Source: Aquanectria penicillioides
Taxonomy: Eukaryota > Ascomycota > Sordariomycetes > Hypocreales > Nectriaceae
Assembly (NCBI GenBank): GCA_003415625.1
Contig: PYIU01000010.1
Location: 62,001-126,000, forward strand
DNA: 64,000 bases
Direction of reading: 5' to 3'
Of the stretch, positions 48,434-59,717 are shown piece after piece. The translations under genes were made by a program, and so were the position numbers. The notes below the pieces were generated by a model that did no database searches, was not told where the DNA came from, and saw only the letters and a list, made by a program, of their open reading frames with translations. Every line of letters begins with the position of its first letter. The first letter of the stretch is position 1.

Positions 48434-48934
48434 TTGTTGAAAAGACGCCTCACACTTGCATCACATTACCCCAACAGCTTCGTGTCCATGTTTCAATTTG
48501 CGTGGGATAAGTATGGAGACTCAGTCGCGGAGAAATCAGCCATAATGTCAAAGCTGAAGCATATTGAAGTTGCTTGTGATAAGGGCGAGAGGTGGCCACT
48601 ACATCGAATGTATCTTCTAGTATCAGAACTTTTGGATCTCCGGACGAAGCACACGTTAGAAGGTTACGATAAATTTCCCTCGCTTATTCTTTGGAAAACT
48701 TTGAAAATGCATGAAGGCCTTGGCGCCTAGGCTTTTCTTGAATTGTATTTCGGCCTCGGAGCCAAAGAAAAATTACAATTCTATTTCAACCTTTTGTATC
48801 ATATCAAAAAGACCTCCAAAGGGAAAAGTGTCGAATCCTTCCGACGAATTGCAGAGATTTATCTCCGCATCTATACAGAATGCCAAAAATCCGAAATTGG
48901 AGCAGTTACAAAAAAAGGTCAAGTCACCATCTAA
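48434..48934 (+). pseudogene. Unknown helical protein remnant split by one TAG
   Basis: A + frame of 98 codons ends at TAG 48728-48730 and continues in the same frame to 48934 (AFLELYFGLGAKEKLQFYFN...IYTECQKSE), so about 166 codons with one TAG where Trp or Gln would fit. The product is rich in Leu, Lys and aromatic residues and probably alpha-helical. I do not recognise it, and upstream exons may be missing. Confidence 0.35.
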
Positions 48935-49748
48935 CGCTAGCTCAGTAACGATAGATAAGGGAAACTAATACCGGGTAGGGAGGCTTTTTAATAATAATAA
49001 TCTAGTTTATGACTACCCAATATGGATAAAAGCGGCAAAATGCAATGTGGGGGAAGTTCCTGATATCACACTACACTAACCAGTACGTGATCCATTCTAA
49101 GTTCTCACTCATGCCTTGTACCACGACTTCAACTATCCAGAGTTAAGGATTGAAATACGTCCCTGTTTTGATTTCTGAAAGGATATTCACAATTGTCGCA
49201 ATTTCATATATTCTAGTCAGAAGACTAGTGATGTCTACGGATACAGGGGGGAAACAAAAGGCCACGGTGCTGCGCGTGGTTTTGTTGTCAGAGCCTTTCG
49301 GAACGAGAGATAGAGAAGGCCGCCCAGGCCAAAGGAATAGCATAGCGACCCTTAGCTTTAAATGCATTAGCCCTCAGCTCTCAACCACAATGCAACCCAC
49401 AATGTAACCCATAATACAATCCACAACACAATGCAGCTCAAATAATAAAGGAAAAGGCAAAAAGAGAAGGAAGAACCACTTTAACACATGATATTTATAT
49501 GAGAAATCCTAAAGGGGTAATGTGGAGAATTTCCCTTTTGAGATTCCTAGAGATAGAGAGAGGGTAAGGAGGTCAGGCGGTACTAAGACCTTTTGTTCCG
49601 AAAGGCAAAGGCAAATCTAATATTTAATCACCATCCATTATTGCATCTTGAGCTTCCCTCCTTCACTCAAGCTCGGAACTGCAATGACACCCCATCGTCA
49701 ATGGACCCTCTGTCACAACCGGATCGCAGTCAAGGTTTAGATCATATC
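48935..49748. other. Intergenic
   Basis: No gene. A low-complexity stretch of CACAATGC/ACCCACAATG units lies at about 49385-49435. Confidence 0.35.
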
Positions 49749-50600
49749 CTATTTCGCACCTGCTTTCTTGACAAAGTCTTTGATCGAGTCCCAGTATTTC
49801 ATTGCATCTTCTTGGATATGGTGACAGTGTGCACTGTTCTGAAACACCACTTCTTGTACATCATATCCTTTCCTCTTAGCCTCCTGGGCATGATGGGCCA
49901 CGTCAGCCGCATAGACCAAATTATCAGCCTTAGAGTATAAGTATAATCGTGGTGTCATGATATGGATTGTGGTCGTGTCATTGAGTCGCTTTCGAATCCG
50001 GTCCGCGATGTTTTCAATGCCTAGATATTGCCCAATGAGAATGTATAGCCCTCCAAGGTATACCAAAAGCGACGCCGTTATATATATCAGGTAAGGGTAC
50101 GTTTTAAGGCCCATGGAGGCTATCATGGCTCGTGTCGATATCCAATAGTCTCCGTAGCCAGGGCAACTGTCTAGGAGAAGCACGTGGAACAGAATCTGGC
50201 CCTGAGTCGGGGGATGTGAGGAGTGAATTAGGGAAAGTAAAAGACCAGCCGCTAGGCCACCGCCGTTGGAAAAGCCGTGAATCAGACGCACCCCAAGGGG
50301 ATCCTCGTAAAGCGAACAAAGAATAATATCACAAGCCGGCTTAAGGCGCGCCAAGTGAAAGCTATCTGTCGGCCGCAGAATCATGTCGTACGTCCATGTT
50401 TGAACAACGAGAATGTTCGCGCTAGGAAACATATGCCGGTAGTTGTTTGTGTACTTTGCTATATGCTTAGAATGAGCGCCAACCCAGGTACACAACACTA
50501 TCAACGAGGGAGTATCATTGCCACTGGATCGGTGTGATTCGCTGGGGGTGTAGTGAGAGACCCAGCTGGATAGCTTGTTGAAACCAACCAAGTTCTCCAT
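49749..50600 (-). CDS. DUF829 (TMEM53-like) alpha/beta hydrolase
   Basis: Single uninterrupted frame of 283 residues from the ATG at 50600-50598. SLIVLCTWVGAHSKHIAKYTNNYR is the N-terminal signature of the DUF829/TMEM53 family. RLIHGFSNGGG carries the nucleophile elbow (G-x-S-x-G); the acid probably lies in LYLYSKADNLV and the His in SAHCHHI. A hydrophobic segment (YLIYITASLLVYLGGLYILIG) near residue 180 may be the cap or contact membrane. TMEM53 is a nuclear-envelope protein in animals; fungal members are uncharacterised, so the esterase/peptidase role is inference. Confidence 0.85.
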   Translation of the reverse strand: MENLVGFNKLSSWVSHYTPSESHRSSGNDTPSLIVLCTWVGAHSKHIAKYTNNYRHMFPSANILVVQTWTYDMILRPTDSFHLARLKPACDIILCSLYEDPLGVRLIHGFSNGGGLAAGLLLSLIHSSHPPTQGQILFHVLLLDSCPGYGDYWISTRAMIASMGLKTYPYLIYITASLLVYLGGLYILIGQYLGIENIADRIRKRLNDTTTIHIMTPRLYLYSKADNLVYAADVAHHAQEAKRKGYDVQEVVFQNSAHCHHIQEDAMKYWDSIKDFVKKAGAK

Positions 50601-52812
50601 CTGTAGCACTCATTTGTTGCCGTTGCGCAATTCTTTGGCCGTATATGGTTCTTTGGTCGCATATGGAATTTGTGTTGAGGAAGAGAGTCTGGGAAATGAG
50701 GGCTACCCCTTCTGTTGGGGTAATTTCTCCTTTATTATTAGTGGGCTCAGGCGTTGGTTGTCGACGAGTCTTGGACAACCATCCAACTGCCGTCTAACCA
50801 ACCAACCAACCAACCAGTCAAATTGACAGTGTGGGGTAAAGTTCGGGGCCAACAACATCAAGACAAGGTAGAGAAAGCAGTGAGCCAAACAAACACACCC
50901 AAGGGTTTAGTGGATGAATAAAAACCTGTTACTAGCCTCATGTCCCATGCATTTTGTGAATGCATGCATTACTGGCCAGATATCCTTCATGCATTCTGAT
51001 AGCTGCAAGGTCCTACAGCTGTTCCGTTAAGGGCACAGTCCAAGCAAAGGCTAGCTCGACTTATTGAGAGATCCAATTTCTCTGCCAGTGTTTCACTTGT
51101 GCCTAGAGCCTCGTGATACTAGCCCCAGATACCTCGAGAATAACGTTTCCGTTATAGGTCATTTGTCGGCACCTTCCTCATGCCCAAGATGATCTCGGAT
51201 ATAGGGACCTCGAGCATACCTAATGGCCCATACTGAATGTGAAGCAGATAATATTCTTTCCCACTTTTGTCCCCCACCCACATTCGCAAGGTCGAGTTTT
51301 GCCTTCACTTGTTAACTGATTTAAATCCGCCCGCATTCTAGTTCTACGTTCTTCCAATAATACTGCATATGTCAACGTAATTCTTCGTGCATGACTCAAA
51401 GTTGAATGCATACTGAAAGTCTTCTGGGGCATAACTTAACTTATTGTTTAGTCGTAACGAAGCCCCAAGTATGAATATTTGTAGCTCAAAATTAAACTAC
51501 ACTGATTGCTAAGAATGCGCTCGAATCGCAGAATAAAAAGGCTGCAGCCATTAAATATCCCATTTGAAGCAGTTCAATTTTGTCACGGGGTTCGGCCACT
51601 CTTCTTTGGCATATTTGCGTGCGACATTCATCTCGCATTTGCTCGCGATGATTGCGATCGAAGGACGTCTTCAGGTGTAAGGCCAGACGGGACATCATCG
51701 TTTCGACGGTGGATGATGCAGCATATTATAGGAAGCGAGTCGCCGTTAGTGTCTGATAAGGAGACTTCCCGTATAGATTGGTCCCCATTCACGGTTGCCC
51801 TTACGTTGGATGTAAGCCTGGTCTTAAAACACCCTGGAAGCAGAGCAGAGACATCTCGAATGAACTCTTAGTTGTGTGTTTTTTGGTCTAACTAAAAGAA
51901 GCAAAACCCCGTTTGCGGCGATGGCTATGACATGATTAACGCTGTGGTCAGCCGATTCCATTCTTCCACGGGTAGTTGGGGGAGGCTAAGTTATGATGCC
52001 TTCGGCGATTAAGTGGTGAAGAAGCCGAGCTAGCCTGCATAATGTTAAGTGCGTATTAGAGCGATGATAAAGTAAATTCCTACCCCGCACTCTTGAATCT
52101 CGAAACTATATTATGCGATACTCTGTAGAGGATGATTGCCACTCTCCTTTAGCGATGATTCACAATATCTACCAGACCAGACTGGTTTATTACTTCGCTA
52201 ATGTGCCTATAAGCCATTGGTTCTTTGTGAATATAACACGTACCTAAACGTGATATTGGCAAATGGCCTCGACCTGCTGCTAGTTTCGCGACACCATATT
52301 CTTGGCTCAGTCTCACTACCTATTCAGCTATGACGTATGGCGAGTAATACCTATTCCACAACGTTTCTGCTAAGGCAATAATGGGGTTAAAAATACAGGA
52401 AGCTCTAGTTTGTGCAGGATATGAGCAGGCTCAAGATTACGATCCAAGCCTTATGCAGTAACTCCTTCTCAGTAGTTCAAACTGAACTTGGCCCCTTAGG
52501 ACTGATATTCTTTGGTAGACGGTGTCCCATAACTCTCCAATGTGACTCAGTTCGAGCCAGTCTAATATCAATGCACAAAATTTCGGAAATTAATTGAAGT
52601 ATACCTGGAAGAATGCACCCTTCAATTTAATAAAAAATAAACTGCTTTTGATCATTCTCAATTCGGTTGACCATATAGACTAAAGGATTCAAAACGACAT
52701 GCTTCATATACAGAGAAATTGGAAAGTGCAATTGTACTCTCAATCAATCTGGATGAGTTAAGTACACTCTCAATGATCGGTTTTGGTCGTAAATTTCCAA
52801 AACTGGTAGTCC
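50601..52812. other. Intergenic, 2.2 kb
   Basis: Promoter side of the DUF829 gene, with an (AACC)n microsatellite at 50796-50816. At about 51640-51890 the minus strand has an 80-codon open, protein-like stretch (EFIRDVSALLPGCFKTRL...) in a broken context; I cannot name it. Confidence 0.35.
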
Positions 52813-53592
52813 CTAAGCCAAAGTAATCTCCTGGGCCTTGCCGGTTTGGACATCAAAAAGGAAACCCCGGGCAGTGCTTTTCAGTTCATCTCGGATAAGT
52901 TCGTTCGCACGGAGCCACTCGAGATCACCCCTAACACTCGCCGCCATACTAATCGCTTCTGGTTAACAAGCTAAAACTTGGGTGTGGATTGATATTGCAC
53001 ATGTACTCACTCTGTGTTCGCGCCCCATTCGATACCATCAACCTCTACCCAATGGGTCTTATCGACCCGTGCTTTAACAGCTTCGCGCAATCCTTCTTCA
53101 GTAACCTGAAGGGAACCGCAATCGGTGTGGTGTATAATGACGAGCTCATCGAGTACAAACTTCGTGTCCAATAGGAGAATGTCCCGCACAGCGTGTCGGA
53201 TATTACCACCAGCGTTGCGATAGACCATGACCACTGTTTGGGATGTTAGGTTTCCTGCCGGTGATTCATATATTTATGCCATTACTTACTTTCGCCCGTC
53301 TTACTTCCAACATTCATATCAATGAATCTATCAATACTAGAGCGGGGGTCCATGCAGGCCACTGTGCAAAACCTCCTGCGTTAGCGATGCCCTGAATACT
53401 GGCAGAGAAAGGGAGATGTACCGACGACGGTGAGGCGAGGTTTCGATCCAGGTTTATTGGCCTCACTCAGAAGGGGGAATGATTCAAATTCCTTGGGTCT
53501 TGTATACGACAGGTCAACGACCATCAACAGGAATATCGACAGGCTGTAGCTTACTCGAAGGCCGCGATGAGATCCGCAACGGTCTTGGCCAT
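52813..53592 (-). CDS. Beta-carbonic anhydrase
   Basis: Five exons on the minus strand, all in phase: 53592-53555, 53498-53422, 53361-53290, 53233-53011, 52948-52813, giving 181 residues. ATG gives MAKTVADLIAAFE. The zinc and dyad motif VACMDPRSS (Cys, Asp, Arg) and HHTDCG (His and Cys ligands) are present, with YRNAGGNIRHAVRDILLLD between and the end TGKAQEITLA. This is the small clade of beta-CAs (about 165-185 residues), cytosolic in fungi, interconverting CO2 and bicarbonate. Introns are 56-62 bp with good donors (GTAAGC, GTACAT, GTAAGT, GTGAGT). The last acceptor was chosen by frame: the nearer AGs give stops. All catalytic residues are present. Confidence 0.9.
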
Positions 53593-55841
53593 GATTTCTA
53601 TTTCAATGGAGAGATGATGATGGCAGGGCTTTTCAGATGCAGTGTCGCTAAGCTAGTCAAAGACTATGTTGAAGTGTAGGATATTGATATTGTGGTTGAT
53701 TCCTAAAGTTAAAACTTGGCCTCGAAGATCCGAACCGCTTTTATACTCTTTCTGAACCCATTGCGTATCTCTCACGTCGCTTTGAAATCAATGAGAAACA
53801 CTCACGCAGAACCGGCTTTCCCGCTGCCTCTCGCAAATTTGATCGATACAATATGCAGGATTATTCATTGCGCTCAAGCATTTCCTCGTCCGAGTGGCAT
53901 TGTCATATTTTACAAAGCGGTGCTTGATCATGCTATTTGATGGGTGTTGACAAATCGCGAATCCTTAAGCATAATCATTTAAGTTAACCTCCGATGCGCG
54001 TCGGCTCAAATCACAGATTAATAATCGACATGCTTCAGTTTGGCTCACAGACTACAGTGCCTCGCGTACGTAGATATCCGATCACCGTCGGCTCGAAGAG
54101 TCGGATGTTTACTTAATAACTCCTGCTACGTTTGGCGAAGGGTTCTTTGTTTTTCGTTTTGTTGCTTTTCTGTAGAGGAAGGTTGGTCATCGGGAGAGAA
54201 TTGTGCCACATCAGGGGCGCTTTGAAGTATTTCGGCTGAACCCTCCCTGAAGTTCCAGATACTCACCTGCAGAGGCCTCGGCTTCCAAGGCCCTATAGCA
54301 ACTTGACGACAAACCCAACAAGATCTAGAGATATACCATGAACAAGACTTCAATTCAAACTATATATGAGATCCCTAATGGGTCTTTATTGCACTTGGAT
54401 ATGTGAAAATGGATTTTTTATGAAGGCTGTTCACGATTAAATGGTGGCAAACCCCGCATCCAGCGCCCAACACAACCTTTCCGTCTGGGCACGCTTGAGG
54501 GTGTTTTCGGGCGGCTAATGGGCTAATGAGTGCCTATACCAATTTAATGAGGCACCAGGTGATTGGAAAAGCAATAGCCAGTCACCATGTGCACAGCGAT
54601 TTAATATCGCTGCACTTGCTGCGTAGGGACGATGAGGGAGTGCAAATCCTCTAGTACCTTTCCACCAATCAAGCCAGACCTGGCGACTACGTCGTGATCA
54701 GTCACGGACGGAATGGCTCCCCAGATACTGCATGTAACGTGCGGTCGTTCAATGCACTTGGAGCTGGCATTGTTATTATATCTCCCTTTAGGAAACAGCT
54801 TGGTATCATGCTTTAAAAGGTTCGCTTGGTTCAGTGGACTAGATTCGCGCTTGCATCAAGCAGCGTTGGGTTGATTCACTGCTCAGCCTGTGGGACTCGC
54901 GCGGGTTACATTAAATAAGACTGGCTAATCTGTACAGTTATATATGGTTGTCTATAATGTAAAATGCACTCAAGGGAGCAAACGAACACCCGCTCATACC
55001 CATATTTCGGTAATTTTCCCATCGTTCAGTGGCAAAGGGCCCAGAATAAAGCTGTTTCAATGTTCAGTCTCAATCTGCGCGAAAGGCTATCAATATAACA
55101 AGTTCTAGACTGAGAATAGAAGTGATAGTGGTAACACAAGTATGTTAGCAATTTGTAGAGACTGATGTCCTCACCGCCAGCCCACATTTCAGCTCCTCTT
55201 GTTCAGTTGAATCCTGAGGAGCACGAAGCAGCTTCTAGTTGCTCTGCAACTCCAATAGCCCAATACCTTCAAGTTATATCAATCAATTGTAGCTCTATAA
55301 CTTGATCCTCCCTTATATCAAATCCCTAGGCCGAGTGGGGGGACTTCGCACAACCAAAAGTATCCTCAAATCATTCCATCTCGTCATATACATCATATGG
55401 CTGCACCTTTAAAAACAACATTGTATCATACAATGTCATTGGTATAAAGTGCAGCAAGGATTTCCATACATAATATTCGGATAATTTAAGGTCCGCTTCA
55501 GGGTATATACGTGAGAGACCCGTGCCATAGAGCTAGGAATCGCTCCGGGCAGGTTCTCTTCAAAATCAGCAAGAGCTTTGAAAGGCCTGTTGAATTTATA
55601 TAGTTTAAAGGTGCGCTGTGGGGGAAGAGGGGTAGCTGATTACTTTGGTTGTTGATCGGCCATGTCGTATGACAGTAAGCCAGCTAAGTTTATTGTTTTA
55701 ATGGAGAGTTTAGATTTTCTGAAATCCGCTGGCTGGCAGAGGATAAGGAGCGTAACTTATATGTGTTTTCAGTTGAAAGAGATACGCAGTTACTACGATG
55801 TCCATGCTGCTGCCTAAATTTTACCGAATAACTATTGGCCA
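53593..55841. other. Intergenic, 2.2 kb
   Basis: No gene supported. Only short unrecognised frames. Confidence 0.35.
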
Positions 55842-55926
55842 TTGGACTGTCGTAAGACTCCTCTACTGCTGTTGGATTGTCTAGTAACCCCGCCAGTGAC
55901 CTCAGTCACGTCTTACGACTGTCCAA
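55842..55926. repeat. 85-bp nested hairpin
   Basis: TTGGACTGTCGTAAGAC at 55842-55858 and GTCTTACGACTGTCCAA at 55910-55926 pair at 16 of 17 positions. Just inside the right arm lies GTGAC-CTCA-GTCAC (55896-55909). It could be a tiny MITE, an imperfect palindrome or a structured RNA; there is no gene nearby. Confidence 0.65.
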
Positions 55927-56901
55927 GGCATAGCTTGAGATGCCGCCGTATGACGTATGTCTCTCCGACTGTTGTTAGCCCACACCTTGATCACTGACAG
56001 GGATTCCAAGCAACCAAACAACAGTAAGTAAGTTGAAGGTACATTAGCCCTCTAACTATGTTGCGTCATTGCTTCAACTGGCGCCAACTTGCAACTTGAT
56101 GCAAAATTGAATCATAAAACAATTACCTAACTTACAAAGGCACTTCATCAGATACAAGAAGTCCCGCGTCCTGTAGAAGCGACCTTGTGTTCTATTTCCA
56201 ACACGTATCCCAGGCATATTCATTAGGTAGATACATCTGACTGCCTAAATGTGGCTACCTTTCTATTTGCCAACTCCTCATTGATCAACTCCTTCACAGT
56301 AATCTGTCAAACAAGTCATTGATTTCACAAGTTCCGAATAATGTTGAAAAAGATAACGGTGGCAGTATTGCTAAATCTCATCCCTCCAATCGCTCGCTTC
56401 TTCTATTATCAACTCCAAGCATGGGAGCCCAAATTTGAACAAAAGCATGTGCTACATGCAAGCCTCTAAAATTAGGTTATCTGATTGACCCTGCGGGATG
56501 AAGTCCTCTATTCAGATAAAACGAATAGCTTTAACCGGGTCGGAAACAGGCTAAAATGCTCCGTCTTGTGGATGAACAGCATATACCTCCATTCAGGAAG
56601 GGCGGGGTCAACCCGTACACCTATTGGGCCCTGGGGTCGAAAGCGAGCTTACATAACTCAACGGCATGCGGCTGAGAAATTCAGTTGCGTGGTTGAGCAA
56701 GGCCACAACAACCCCGCCAAGAGTCAATCATTTCCTCCTGTCATCTGATATCTGTTCAGTTCCCAAGTAACTAACAAGGCGACTCAGGTCTATTCCCTAA
56801 ATCCAAACCTTTGTCAACGGCTTGGAGTAGTGTTTGCTGAGAACTAATCACAGGCTGCAGCTATAGCCGCCTTGAGGGGACAACACCCCCAGCGATCCAA
56901 G
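55927..56901. other. Upstream region of the kinase-ENTH gene
   Basis: No gene supported; an open stretch 56485-56748 has no recognisable domain. Confidence 0.35.
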
Positions 56902-59137
56902 ATGGTTAGCAACTACCTCGATGACCTTTCCGAACTCGTTCGAGACTCGATGCTACATGCAACTTTCCAATCAGATAGCCAAAATTCCTACACAATACAT
57001 ACTCAAACAGAAGAAGTATGGCGTGATGTAAGGAACTTGGGCCATGGTGGGCAAGGATCGGTTGACCTGCAGGTCACCGAGCAATACGGAGCACGCCAGT
57101 TTAGGGCTGTCAAGTGCATCAGGGTCGCTGAGAATCACCTCAAGCTCAATAAAGAATTATACATTCGGGAGCTAGAAGCAATTTTCAAGTTCTCGCAACC
57201 AGGAGTCAGTTTCAATCTGACCCCCACATGTATGGCCTGCAAGCTGATATGACTTGCGTAATAGTACTCGCGCTTCTTCGTCAAATCCCAAGGATGGTTC
57301 ACTAATCGGGACCATATCTTTATTTCCATGGAGTATTGCCACCTTGGAGATTTGCAAAACTATCTGCATAATAAAGAAATTTGCCCGGAAAATCGATTGC
57401 CAGAGAACGAGGCAATCGATATTGCGTCTCAAGTTGTGACCGCCTTGTCAAAGATGCACGAACAGAAATACGCCCACAGGGATCTAAAGCCGTCAGTGAG
57501 TAGGACAGACGTGACTAACAAGTGGCTATCTAACCCACGCGCGTCCAGAATATTCTCATTAAGCACCATCCGCCACAAGATCGCTGGTGGGTCAAGGTCG
57601 GCGATTTTGGCCTCAGTAAGCGGAGTGGACAGACTGTAGATTCTACCACGGTGCGAGGAACCCACAGCTTCATGCCACCAGAACTGTTGGGGTATCATGG
57701 AGATCCAAGAACAGCTGATCCGTTTGCTGTAGATCTGTGGTGTTTAGGGGAGACTGTTTTCAGAACCCTAGCCGGACAGGCCACATTTCAGACAGAAGCT
57801 GACATCGGCCGGTACTATGACGGTCGTATTGGGTTTCCCACGTCACTGCTGGAGAGAGTGAGGGTCAGCGAAGCCGCAATCAGCTTCCTCAGCTTACTCA
57901 TTCTACCTCATCCCAAGAAACGGCCGAGTATGAAGGAGGCATCGGACCATCCGTGGATCAAAGCAAATGCAGCTTCTTCGCACCCGATTATTAATTCTAC
58001 CACCCTGCCATTAGTGAATGACAAAACAGAGAATGTGTTTCCTACTAGATTGCCTGGGGCAGAATCGTTCGAGTACTCCAACTCATGGACTGACACACTC
58101 ACTCATCAAGCTGCGTCAATCACAAAGGCTCAAGAGACACGCAGAGTACAAGGCCAGAGGAAGACTAGTCAAAATCAACGTCCAACCTTTTTGGAAAGTG
58201 GGAGGTTGAGGACAGTCGACAAATCACAGTCATCGGAAACACCAACTGTTTCAAAGAAGGGAAGCTCTAGCCATGAGGAAATTGAACATCCAGTTACAAC
58301 AGACAAATCTAAGATCGACAATTCAGAGAACTCTCCACTGAAGCAGTTATTATCGATCGCATCGCAGAGGTCGAAAAGAGTTGATTCGGCGGGACGTATG
58401 GCTGCCAACCGCTCAATAGAAGAGATTCAACCTAAACCATCGAATTCTCAAAACCCTATACCACCAAAGCCTATACCAGCACAGGCAGAAAGACCCTCTG
58501 GGATGCCCAAGGTGATTAAAAGGCTCAAAAATGCAGCAAAACGATATTCTGATGTTGAACTCAAGATCATAGAAGGTTCGTCCTCCCACCATGATATTGG
58601 TCTTCCGCCTAGATAAATGGGGCTAATAACTACCGGCAGCTACTAGCAATGATCCCGAAGGCCCTACTAAAAGTCAGCTGGATGAAATTATAAGACTTAC
58701 ATTCCTTTCTGAGTCGACAGATAGTCCTTTCTATAGCGGTGAAGGAGATGTTCTACGTGACCTTGAGGTGCCCCGCGAATTGTTTAGTATGCTCGACAAG
58801 CGCTTAGAGGCTTCAGGAAAAAACTGGCGACATGTTCTGAAGGCCATTATGATATTCGAGCATATAGTGTATCACGGATCTGAGAATGCATTCGGTTGGG
58901 TCCGTATTTCCAGCACATACTCGCTAAAACCCGTGTATTACTTCAAGTACATTGACAGCAAAGGTCAGGATAAGGGGAAAATAGGTACGTTCCTCAAAGT
59001 TTAATCCTAGAATCGCCATTCGAATCTCTATTAACGTATGGACAGTTCGAGATGCTGCGAAGAAGCTCGGCAGCTTGATGTCAGATGAAGAACGATTACA
59101 ATCGATACGAAGTGTGGTTAGAAACCGTAGACGGTAG
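56902..59137 (+). CDS. Ser/Thr protein kinase fused to a C-terminal ENTH domain
   Basis: Five exons, phase-consistent: 56902-57204, 57265-57495, 57549-58575, 58640-58984, 59046-59137 (introns 53-64 bp), 665 residues. Kinase domain about residues 40-330: LGHGGQGSV loop, VKCIRV lysine, FISMEYCHLGDL hinge, AHRDLKPSNILI, VKVGDFGLSK, RGTHSFMPPE, AVDLWCLGETVF, KKRPSMKEASDHPWI; all catalytic residues are present. Then about 190 Ser/Lys-rich residues. The last two exons give VPRELFSMLDKRLEASGKNW, RHVLKAIMIFEHIVYHGSEN, YYFKYIDSKGQDKGKI, VRDAAKKLGSLMSDEERLQSIR: the ENTH fold of epsins, which binds phosphoinositides at clathrin-coated membranes. I infer a membrane-recruited kinase in endocytosis or trafficking. 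A further 39-bp intron at the 3' end (GTAGGT donor at 59134) could add about 18 residues. Confidence 0.85.
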
Positions 59138-59252
59138 GTTTGGAATACTCAGAAGTCTCCTAACCCTACGAGATTCCTGGGCTTATTCGCAGACGATGGC
59201 GGCGGTGATCCCATGTATCATGTTTAGCGAAGAGTAAAAATAAAAATTCATT

Positions 59253-59594
59253 TCATGTGCCTTTTAATTTGACGCTCTCGGGAATGGCAACTTTGAACGA
59301 ACTCCAGGGTTTTAGCTCAGCATTGTTGGGCCATATTTCATCAAAGTGATGGCTCTGACCGGTGAGCAATTCAAGGTATTGGGAGTATTCTTGAACAAAG
59401 ACAAGAAAATGGTGGTCATATCTGTCCACAAATATGAACATTGCGTTGACATCACGGCCAACCCAAAAGCTAGATACCAATGTCACGTCGACACCAAGTG
59501 CTGTTTCCAATGTGGCAATAATATCTACCAGCGTAGAGAATTGGGGCAACTCGTTCTCATTCACTCGAATGATTGCGTGGAATGCGGAATACAT
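59253..59594 (-). CDS. Small hypothetical protein, 113 aa
   Basis: An ATG-started open frame between the kinase-ENTH gene and the permease. The sequence is well mixed (WVGRDVNAMFIFVDRYDHHF, LVFVQEYSQYLELLTG) with no motif I recognise. The opposite strand also has an open frame over much of it, so the call is weak. Confidence 0.35.
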   Translation of the reverse strand: MYSAFHAIIRVNENELPQFSTLVDIIATLETALGVDVTLVSSFWVGRDVNAMFIFVDRYDHHFLVFVQEYSQYLELLTGQSHHFDEIWPNNAELKPWSSFKVAIPESVKLKGT

Positions 59595-59717
59595 TTTATG
59601 AAGTAAAACATATAATATCTTCTTTTAAGAAGTTGCTATCGATTGAAGAATTCAATACATCATATATGCATACAAAATCTCCCCTTCTTGCGCCATAGGT
59701 TTCGAACAAAACTCTTT

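Noticed and set aside
51640..51890. Protein-like minus-strand stretch (EFIRDVSALLPGCFKTRL...)
   Set aside because: Composition looks coding, but no start, end or family could be established; kept only as a note.
52989..53234. Open frames on both strands over the carbonic-anhydrase exon
   Set aside because: The minus strand carries the HHTDCG and RNAGG motifs and splices in phase; the + frame is a shadow.
59346..59606. 86-residue + strand frame opposite the small hypothetical protein
   Set aside because: Neither strand has decisive evidence; the minus frame is longer and has a better ATG context, so only that one was listed at low confidence.
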